11,346 nt of DNA, from contig CALJPB010000138.1 of NCBI GenBank assembly GCA_937981305.1, forward strand, positions 1 through 11,346, given 5' to 3'. The DNA comes from an uncultured Selenomonas sp. (GTDB taxonomy: Bacteria; Bacillota; Negativicutes; Selenomonadales; Selenomonadaceae). The notes beneath the pieces are model-generated. The model worked only from the letters and a program-made list of their open reading frames with translations, was not told the origin of the DNA and did no database searches. This document shows positions 6,942 through 11,346 of the stretch, in pieces; position 1 is the stretch's first letter; every line of letters begins with the position of its first letter. The translations under genes and the position numbers were made by a program.

Positions 6942-7559
6942 TTATGCAGCGTCCTTCTCCTCGGCCAAGTCCACCTCGCGCAGCATCGACGCCTCCATCA
7001 GGTTCACGATGCGGTCGGGGAGCTTGTACTGGATACCGCCGCCCGTTCGTCCGAACCACGGCGCGATCTTCCCTTTCTGAACACCGTCGATGGGACGCTC
7101 AACACAGTAGACGTGAAAATCGCCCTCGTTCGTCGTGCTCGGCAGTGCCCGCTGCTCGAACGTCATGCCGTCGGGCGAGACATAGCGGCCCGTCGGCTTC
7201 CCGTAGCGTGTCAGCACATCGCCCGAGGGGAGCGTGACCGTCACAATCACGCCGACCGCGCCGTCGTTGCTCGGGTAGATCGGGCGGCCGTCGTCGGCGT
7301 AAAACCGCGCCTCACCCTTCTTGCCCGGGGTATAGGCGACACCCTGCTCCGCCGCCAGCTCCGCGATGAACGCATCCGTCGGCGGGGCGAAGTTGTAGTA
7401 CATCTGCCAGTAGCGCGGCTCGGTCTGTGCCTCCTGCGCCGCAGCGGCGGGCGTACCGATAGCAAGCGGTGCGTCCGCTGTCATGTGCGGCGTACCGAGG
7501 ACTGCGGCGAGGGCAAAGAGGGCGGCGGCAATCAGGCGCATGGGAGAGAGGGTCTGCAT
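6942..7559 (-). CDS. Secreted TNT-domain (NAD+ glycohydrolase-like) protein
   Basis: A 205-residue exported protein. Residues 1-41 form a signal peptide: hydrophobic core about 9-22, Ala-rich region 38-41 with likely cleavage near Ala41. The rest matches by eye the TNT domain (Pfam PF14021), named for the tuberculosis necrotizing toxin at the end of CpnT, which hydrolyses NAD+. Recognised blocks are YPSNDGAVG (95-103), LPSGDVLTRYGKPTGRYVSP (110-129), FEQRALP (134-140), FHVYCVERP (148-156), IAPWFGRTGGGIQYKLP (165-181) and a closing LREV (193-196). Arg118, His149 and Gln177 are candidate counterparts of CpnT Arg757, His792 and Gln822; spacing is similar, but this is from memory without an alignment. 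I chose the ATG at 7559 for its AAAGGAG 8 bases upstream; an ATG at 7631 lies before the promoter. No immunity gene is recognised next to it. Domain family likely, activity and target unknown. Confidence 0.78.
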   Translation of the reverse strand: MQTLSPMRLIAAALFALAAVLGTPHMTADAPLAIGTPAAAAQEAQTEPRYWQMYYNFAPPTDAFIAELAAEQGVAYTPGKKGEARFYADDGRPIYPSNDGAVGVIVTVTLPSGDVLTRYGKPTGRYVSPDGMTFEQRALPSTTNEGDFHVYCVERPIDGVQKGKIAPWFGRTGGGIQYKLPDRIVNLMEASMLREVDLAEEKDAA

Positions 7560-7602
7560 AGGAATCGCTCCTTTCAGCATATTCATACAATTCGATGTCT
7601 TT

Positions 7603-7631
7603 ATCATATAATGAAATACGAAAAAAGGCAA
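7603..7631 (-). promoter_or_regulatory. Promoter of the TNT-domain gene
   Basis: On the - strand TTGCCT (-35, 7626-7631), a 17-bp spacer and TATGAT (-10, 7603-7608) lie between the terminator of the lipoprotein gene and the TNT gene. This gives a leader of roughly 35 bases and indicates a separate transcription unit. Confidence 0.6.
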
Positions 7632-7633
7632 CG

Positions 7634-7657
7634 AAAAAAGAGCCGTATATGCGGCTC
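7634..7657 (-). terminator. Intrinsic terminator of the lipoprotein gene
   Basis: On the - strand a GAGCCG-CATATA-CGGCTC stem-loop (7640-7657) is followed by TTTTTT (7634-7639), starting 15 bases after the stop codon at 7673. Confidence 0.85.
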
Positions 7658-7672
7658 CTGTCGATGTCTACC

Positions 7673-8488
7673 TCAACGCGAACGCCTTGCCGCCTCCTCC
7701 TGCGCACTGCGCAGACAGCTCCCGAAGTAACGCGCGAGATTTTGCTCCAACGCAGCGACCTCCGTTTCGTTCGATGAAGAGCCGGGGTTGTCCGCCAGCG
7801 TCGCCGCCCAGTCGTTCGGACCCTTCAGCGTGAAGAACGCGACAAAGACCGCCCGCGTCCGATCCGTTTCGTTCGGCGGCAGATAGTAGAACGTGATCTT
7901 TCGCCCGTACAGCGCGGAGAGAACCGTGCCGTCCCCGTTTGGACGGTACAGCGCGTGGAGCTTCTTACAGATCGCCGCAAGATCCGCGCCGCGTGCGCCG
8001 TCCGTGACGAAAATAAAGTCCCCCTCGTCAAAGAGCGAGACCTCCCGCTCGAGGTGGTTGCGCTTCACCCCCGCATGGATCAGTGCCTCCGCCTCTGCGG
8101 TGGTCGCGGCGCGAAAGCCGTATTCCTCCGCCACACGCCCAATCGCCGCGTTCAGATGCGCGGCATAGCCCGTCGCGTACTGAAAGAACGCATTCGTGTC
8201 CCGTTCCGCACCGGGGCGCGGGAGCGTCGGGCGGCGGACGACCGCGTTGCAGGAAAACGTGAAATTATTCGCCGTATCGCGCAGGACGTAGATGCGCCGC
8301 TCGAACGGCTTTTCCTTTTCGATCTGCGTCTCCTCCCAAACGAGATGCGGCGTACAGGAGGAAAACTCCTCCTCCACCATCCCGATCACATCGTCCGGCG
8401 TATACGGATCACTGCTTTCTGTCGCCAGTGTCGAGGAACAGCCCGTGAGGAGGGCGCAGAGGAGGACGAGGATGCCCCATGGACGCAT
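7673..8488 (-). CDS. Putative lipoprotein of unknown function
   Basis: I do not recognise the family. The 271-residue product begins with a lipoprotein signal peptide: MRPWGILVLLCALLTGC, with the lipobox LTGC and lipidation Cys17, so it should be membrane-anchored outside the cytoplasm. The mature part is soluble and mixed alpha/beta, with no obvious repeats or further membrane segments. Features include a Ser/Pro-rich linker (18-30), a YATGYAAHLNAAIGRVAEEYGFRAATTAEAE helix region, a FIFVTDGARGADLAAIC stretch, FYYLPPNETDRTRAVFVAF and a charged Arg/Ala-rich C-terminus. The ATG at 8488 is preferred because it gives a clean signal peptide; an in-frame start at 8554 would place a charged tail before it and overlap the tRNA terminator. 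The ribosome site (AGGTG, 7 bases upstream) is modest. Only about 33 bases separate the ATG from the tRNA terminator and no good promoter is visible there. Confidence 0.72.
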   Translation of the reverse strand: MRPWGILVLLCALLTGCSSTLATESSDPYTPDDVIGMVEEEFSSCTPHLVWEETQIEKEKPFERRIYVLRDTANNFTFSCNAVVRRPTLPRPGAERDTNAFFQYATGYAAHLNAAIGRVAEEYGFRAATTAEAEALIHAGVKRNHLEREVSLFDEGDFIFVTDGARGADLAAICKKLHALYRPNGDGTVLSALYGRKITFYYLPPNETDRTRAVFVAFFTLKGPNDWAATLADNPGSSSNETEVAALEQNLARYFGSCLRSAQEEAARRSR

Positions 8489-8521
8489 TGCTGAACACCT
8501 GCCTTCATCGCATTTCCTTAC

Positions 8522-8550
8522 AAAAAAGAGCCGCCCTCTCGGACGGCTCT
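8522..8550 (-). terminator. Intrinsic terminator of tRNA-Gly
   Basis: On the - strand AGAGCCG (8544-8550), a 10-base loop, CGGCTCT (8527-8533) and a TTTTTT tail (8522-8527) follow the tRNA CCA end by 10 bases. The stem GAGCCG/CGGCTC is the same as in the terminator at 7634-7657. Confidence 0.88.
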
Positions 8551-8560
8551 GCACTTTCTA

Positions 8561-8634
8561 TGGAGCGGGCGATGGGAGTCGAACCCACCTCTAAAGCTTG
8601 GGAAGCTTTCATTCTACCGATGAACTACGCCCGC
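8561..8634 (-). tRNA. tRNA-Gly (anticodon CCC)
   Basis: A 74-base cloverleaf with encoded CCA. The acceptor stem is GCGGGCG/CGCCCGC with discriminator T. The D arm is GTTC-ATCGGTA-GAAT. The anticodon stem is AAAGC/GCTTT with loop TTCCCAA, placing CCC at 34-36 (+ strand 8600-8602). The T arm is GTGGG-TTCGACT-CCCAT. It closely resembles E. coli glyU (also CCC), and decodes GGG. A near-consensus promoter and a terminator flank it. Confidence 0.95.
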
Positions 8635-8647
8635 AGATACGCTAATC

Positions 8648-8677
8648 AGTATAGCGCAGAACGTGGCGATCTGTCAA
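8648..8677 (-). promoter_or_regulatory. Promoter of tRNA-Gly
   Basis: On the - strand a consensus TTGACA (8672-8677), an 18-bp spacer and TATACT (8648-8653) lie about 14 bases before the tRNA 5' end. This is a strong promoter suited to a stable RNA. Confidence 0.85.
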
Positions 8678-8696
8678 GAAAATCATCCTTTTTATC

Positions 8697-8717
8697 ATCG
8701 AAAGTTAATCTTTCGAT
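8697..8717 (-). other. Hairpin spanning the mnmG stop codon
   Basis: ATCGAAAG-ATTAA-CTTTCGAT is a perfect 8-bp stem whose 5-base loop contains the TAA stop of mnmG. No T-run follows (the next bases are GATAAAAAGG), so it is not a classic intrinsic terminator. It may protect the mRNA 3' end or act as a weak terminator between mnmG and the tRNA promoter. Confidence 0.5.
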
Positions 8718-10609
8718 GGCCGTGCGCTTTGCTCCGTGCGCCGCTCCTTCTCAAGGTAGACGAGGAGGACGGAGATGTCGGCGGGGGAGACCCCGCTGAT
8801 GCGGGATGCCTGTCCGATGGAGCGCGGGCGGATGGCGGCGAGCTTCTCCGCCGCCTCAAGGCGCAGGCTCGTGATGGCACTGTAGTCGAGTCCATCGGGG
8901 ATGCGGCGGCTCTCCAGGCGTTCCATGCGTGCGATCTGTTCGCGCTGCTTTTTGATATACCCGTCATACCGCGCCATGATCTCAACCTCCTCCTTGACAT
9001 CTGCCGCAAGAGGCGGGAGGTCAAAGAGCGGGGCGAGCGCGTCATAGCTCCCCTCGCGGGAAAGAAGCGCGAGGAGTGTCATCGGAACGCGCAGGGGCGC
9101 GATCCCCGCAGCGGCAAGACGCGCCTCGGTCTCGGCACTGGGGCTGAGTTTTGTGTGCTCCAACAGACGCAAGGTCTCCTCGATGGCATCCCGCTTCGCC
9201 GTAAACCGCGCCCACCGCGCATCGCTGACAAGGCCAATGGCGCGTCCAATCGGGGTGAGGCGCAGATCGGCATTGTCCTGCCGGAGGATGAGGCGGTACT
9301 CGGCGCGGCTCGTCATCATGCGGTAGGGTTCATCTGTACCCTTGGTGACGAGGTCGTCGATGAGGACGCCGATGTAGCCGTCGCTGCGGCGCAGGATCAG
9401 CGGCTCCGCCCCTGTGATTTCGCGTACGGCATTGATGCCTGCGATCAGTCCTTGTGCTGCCGCCTCCTCGTAGCCGCTCGTGCCGTTCGCCTGTCCCGCC
9501 GAGTAAAGCCCCGCGACACGTTTTACGGCAAGGGACGGCGTGAGTTGCAGCGGATCCAAACAATCATATTCGATGGCATATCCCGGGCGCATAATGCGTG
9601 CGTGCTCAAGCCCCGCGATGGTGGTGAGAAACGCCTCCTGCACATCCGTCGGCAGGCTGGTGGACATCCCCTGTACATAAATCTCGTTCGTATGCAGTCC
9701 CTCGGGTTCGAGGAAGAGCTGGTGGCGGTCCTTGTCGGGGAAACGTGCGATCTTCGTCTCGACGGAGGGGCAGTAGCGCGGCCCGATCCCCTCGATCACA
9801 CCGTTTGCCATCGGTGCGCGGTGGAGATTCGCACGGATGACCTCGTGTGTTGCCTCGTTTGTATAGGTGAGGTAGCACGGTGTCTGCTCATCCGGCATCA
9901 CATCCGTCAAAAAGGAGAATGCGGGGGCGGCAGGGTTGCCCTCCTGGATGGAGGTTTTGCCAAAGTCAATCGTGCGGCGGTCAACGCGTGCGGGCGTACC
10001 GGTCTTGAAGCGCATGAGCGTGAGACCGAGTGCTCTGAGCGAATCGGAGAGTGCCATCGCAGGGCGCTGTCCGTTCGGACCGCTGTCGTAGATGGTCTCG
10101 CCGAGGATGATGCGCCCGCGCAGGTACGTCCCCGTGGCGATAATAACAGCGCGTGCCGTGAGGCGTTCGCCCGTCTCGCAGAGGATGCCCGTGACACGTT
10201 TCTCTCCCGCAGTTTCCTCTGTGAGAAGCTCCGTCACAAGCAGCTGGCGTACATCGAGGTTCTCTGTGTTCTCAACGGTTTCCTTCATAATGCGCTGATA
10301 GAGGAACTTGTCCGCCTGCATACGGAGGGAGTGGACGGCAGGGCCCTTGCCCGTGTTGAGGAGGCGGCGCTGTATGCTCGCGCGGTCGGCGGCAATGCCC
10401 ATCTCCCCGCCGAGCGCGTCGATCTCGCGGACGAGGTGGCTCTTGCCGGGGCCGCCGACGGACGGGTTGCATGGCATCATGGCGATGTTGTCGAGCGAAA
10501 GCGTGACGATGAGGGTACGATGTCCCAGACGTGCGGCGGCAAGTGCCGCTTCGACACCTGCATGACCTGCGCCAATGACGATAATATCATAATCTGTAGT
10601 GGTATTCAC
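8705..10609 (-). CDS. mnmG: tRNA uridine-5-carboxymethylaminomethyl modification enzyme MnmG (GidA)
   Basis: An FAD-dependent cytoplasmic enzyme that works with MnmE to add carboxymethylaminomethyl groups to U34 of certain tRNAs. The 634 residues match the usual length. The FAD dinucleotide motif is GAGHAG (13-18). Catalytic Cys47 lies in MMPCNPSVGG, and the second conserved Cys280 in GPRYCPSVETK. RFKTGTPAR (200-208) and the C-terminal MnmE-binding helical region with RIPDGLDY and ISGVSPADIS are typical. The start is a GTG (10607-10609) preceded by AAAGGA (10618-10623) at 8 bases; the overlapping ATG at 10609-10611 meets a stop at once. The adjacent tRNA-Gly(CCC) has C34 and cannot be a substrate. 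A partner mnmE is not in the window. Confidence 0.97.
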   Translation of the reverse strand: MNTTTDYDIIVIGAGHAGVEAALAAARLGHRTLIVTLSLDNIAMMPCNPSVGGPGKSHLVREIDALGGEMGIAADRASIQRRLLNTGKGPAVHSLRMQADKFLYQRIMKETVENTENLDVRQLLVTELLTEETAGEKRVTGILCETGERLTARAVIIATGTYLRGRIILGETIYDSGPNGQRPAMALSDSLRALGLTLMRFKTGTPARVDRRTIDFGKTSIQEGNPAAPAFSFLTDVMPDEQTPCYLTYTNEATHEVIRANLHRAPMANGVIEGIGPRYCPSVETKIARFPDKDRHQLFLEPEGLHTNEIYVQGMSTSLPTDVQEAFLTTIAGLEHARIMRPGYAIEYDCLDPLQLTPSLAVKRVAGLYSAGQANGTSGYEEAAAQGLIAGINAVREITGAEPLILRRSDGYIGVLIDDLVTKGTDEPYRMMTSRAEYRLILRQDNADLRLTPIGRAIGLVSDARWARFTAKRDAIEETLRLLEHTKLSPSAETEARLAAAGIAPLRVPMTLLALLSREGSYDALAPLFDLPPLAADVKEEVEIMARYDGYIKKQREQIARMERLESRRIPDGLDYSAITSLRLEAAEKLAAIRPRSIGQASRISGVSPADISVLLVYLEKERRTEQSARPSKD

Positions 10610-10626
10610 ATCAGGATTCCTTTGAA

Positions 10627-10661
10627 TTATGTCACATAAAATATGTTATGCTTTGATGACA
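10627..10661 (-). promoter_or_regulatory. mnmG leader with palindromic motif
   Basis: The 100 bases between mnmG and the deaminase gene contain no gene. A perfect 13-bp palindrome, TTATGT-G-ACATAA (10627-10639), lies just upstream of the ribosome site. ACATA-AAA-TATGT (10634-10646) overlaps it, and outer arms TGTCA/TGACA flank the region (about 10630-10661). A possible - strand -10 (TAGAAT) lies near 10660. It could be an operator or leader structure; AT-rich chance palindromes cannot be excluded. No clear terminator follows the deaminase gene, so mnmG may also receive read-through. Confidence 0.35.
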
Positions 10662-10709
10662 TTCTATAACCTGCAAAAACGTTACGCAAACACCTCGTTG
10701 TGCAAGTGG

Positions 10710-11198
10710 TCAGGCATTTTGCGGGTCGCTTACTTCAAACTTCACAGGCACTTCGCGCAGCTCCGTCTCCATGCGCCGCCAGCGAACGCCCGCCGAGTCA
10801 AACATCCGCTTGGAGATCTTCGTCGCTTCGGTCGCGGCGTACTTGTCCGAGAGGTAGACGACCTCGCGGATGCCGCTCTGGATGATTGCCTTGCAGCATT
10901 CGTTGCATGGGAACAGGGAGACGTAGATACGACAGCCCTTCAGTGACGTGCTCGCGTTCAGAATCGCGTTGAGCTCGGCGTGTACGACATAGGGATATTT
11001 CTGCTCAGCAAACTCGCCCGTTCGTCCCCACGGGTACTCGCGGTCGTCGCAGCCGTTCGGCATACCGTTGTAGCCGACACCGACAATGTGCTTGTCCTCG
11101 TTGACGATGCACGCGCCGACCTGCGTGTGCGGATCCTTGCTGCGGTAGGCGGAGAAGATCGCAACGCCCATGAAGTATTCGTCCCAGGAGATGATCAT
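10710..11198 (-). CDS. Deoxycytidylate (dCMP) deaminase, ComEB type
   Basis: A zinc enzyme that deaminates dCMP to dUMP, feeding thymidylate synthesis. The product has 162 residues, the normal size. The zinc and catalytic motif is VVHAELNAIL (71-80), with ligand His73 and proton shuttle Glu75. The second motif is FPCNECCKAII (96-106), with ligands Cys98 and Cys101. The N-terminal SWDEYFMGVAIFSAYRSKDPHTQVGACIV region is typical of the dCMP deaminase branch rather than cytidine deaminase. The start has GAGGAA about 6 bases upstream (GCGAGGAACC on the - strand). It is upstream of mnmG in the same direction. B. subtilis calls its homologue comEB; this gene is not in a competence context here. Confidence 0.94.
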   Translation of the reverse strand: MIISWDEYFMGVAIFSAYRSKDPHTQVGACIVNEDKHIVGVGYNGMPNGCDDREYPWGRTGEFAEQKYPYVVHAELNAILNASTSLKGCRIYVSLFPCNECCKAIIQSGIREVVYLSDKYAATEATKISKRMFDSAGVRWRRMETELREVPVKFEVSDPQNA

Positions 11199-11218
11199 AT
11201 CGGTTCCTCGCTCTGTAC

Positions 11219-11247
11219 TTGCAAAATGTATGTTCGTCTGCTATCAT
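11219..11247 (+). promoter_or_regulatory. Promoter of the right-edge small ORF
   Basis: TTGCAA (-35, 11219-11224), a 17-bp spacer and TATCAT (-10, 11242-11247) with an extended TGC just before it (11239-11241). Spacing is ideal, and transcription would start near 11254. It lies in the divergent gap upstream of the deaminase gene. Confidence 0.7.
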
Positions 11248-11282
11248 AGAAAAAGGCACTGATAGGCACAGTGGTGACTCAG

Positions 11283-11297
11283 CCCCCGAAAGGGGGG
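11283..11297 (+). promoter_or_regulatory. Shine-Dalgarno sequestered in a GAAA-capped hairpin
   Basis: CCCCC-GAAA-GGGGG (11283-11296) forms a five-pair all-G/C stem with a GNRA tetraloop. The purine run GGGGGG (11292-11297), 6 bases before the ATG at 11304, is the only possible ribosome binding site and is the right arm of the stem. Translation should therefore be poor unless the structure opens, as in type I toxin mRNAs. A second short hairpin, CACTG-ATAGGCA-CAGTG (11257-11273), lies upstream in the leader. Confidence 0.65.
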
Positions 11298-11303
11298 ATC
11301 TGT

Positions 11304-11346
11304 ATGGAGACCTACGAATTTCTCACGTTTCTCGTAGTGTTTACCG
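11304..11346 (+). CDS. 5' end of putative holin-like small toxin (partial)
   Basis: The frame begins METYEFLTFLVVFT and is cut off by the window edge after 14 codons. A short polar start with a Tyr-Glu pair, followed at once by a hydrophobic segment, resembles the putative holin-like toxin family (Pfam Hol_Tox, PF16935), whose members are about 30-40 residues and begin like M-x-x-Y-E-x-L. The promoter with ideal spacing and the sequestered ribosome site fit a type I toxin gene. The rest of the gene and any antisense RNA lie outside the window, so this is a tentative call. Confidence 0.5.
   Translation, partial: METYEFLTFLVVFT

Noticed and set aside
7560..7631. An upstream start for the TNT-domain protein
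   Set aside because: The extra codons lie at and before the predicted promoter -10 and would put a charged stretch before the signal peptide; the ATG at 7559 has a strong ribosome site.
8561..8634. Reading the tRNA anticodon as TCC
   Set aside because: With a 5-bp AAAGC/GCTTT stem the 7-base loop is TTCCCAA, so positions 34-36 are CCC after the invariant T33.
8663..10639. A 658-codon open frame on the + strand opposite mnmG
   Set aside because: It is antisense to an unmistakable MnmG. Long antisense frames are expected in GC-rich genes with strong codon bias, and its translation is rich in Arg, Ala and Asp with no recognisable domain.
1..11346. CRISPR arrays, insertion sequences, prophage or T-box leaders
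   Set aside because: No regularly spaced repeats, transposase frames, terminal inverted repeats or T-box signatures were seen when reading the window.

Overview
The window looks like a chromosomal stretch of an anaerobic, moderately GC-rich Negativicutes bacterium of the Selenomonas/Centipeda kind. That placement is an inference. It rests on codon usage (C/G-ending codons inside genes, AT-rich intergenic DNA), Firmicutes-type Shine-Dalgarno sites (AAGGAGG), a ComEB-like dCMP deaminase, and a host-associated sialic acid operon. No 16S or other decisive marker is present.

Positions 1-4730 hold a complete N-acetylneuraminate (sialic acid) catabolic operon on the + strand. The order is nanE (ManNAc-6-P epimerase), nanA (Neu5Ac lyase), an SSS-family Na+/sialic acid symporter, a YhcH/NanQ-type anomerase, and a ROK-family ManNAc kinase (nanK), ending in a strong intrinsic terminator. 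Together the products would import Neu5Ac, open its ring, cleave it to ManNAc and pyruvate, phosphorylate ManNAc and epimerise it to GlcNAc-6-P. The later steps (NagA, NagB) and any sialidase are not in the window. An AT-rich leader carries an extended -10 promoter and a palindrome that could be the operator. A long imperfect hairpin sits between the transporter and anomerase genes. An RpiR/MurR-type regulator with its own promoter follows at 4778-5620 and probably controls the operon.

Positions 5647-8488 are on the - strand. They hold a SotB-like MFS efflux pump, a secreted protein with a TNT-type (tuberculosis necrotizing toxin, NAD+ glycohydrolase) domain, and an unrecognised lipoprotein. 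The TNT gene has its own promoter, and a terminator separates it from the lipoprotein gene. A tRNA-Gly(CCC) gene with a near-consensus promoter and a terminator lies just upstream of the lipoprotein.

Positions 8705-11198 (- strand) hold mnmG/gidA (tRNA wobble-uridine modification, GTG start) and a dCMP deaminase. At the right edge a + strand promoter and leader precede the first 14 codons of what looks like a small holin-like toxin. Its Shine-Dalgarno is buried in a GAAA-capped G/C hairpin, as expected for a type I toxin-antitoxin mRNA. The gene runs off the window.

The two points most worth follow-up are the secreted TNT-domain protein and the putative type I toxin with a sequestered ribosome binding site.
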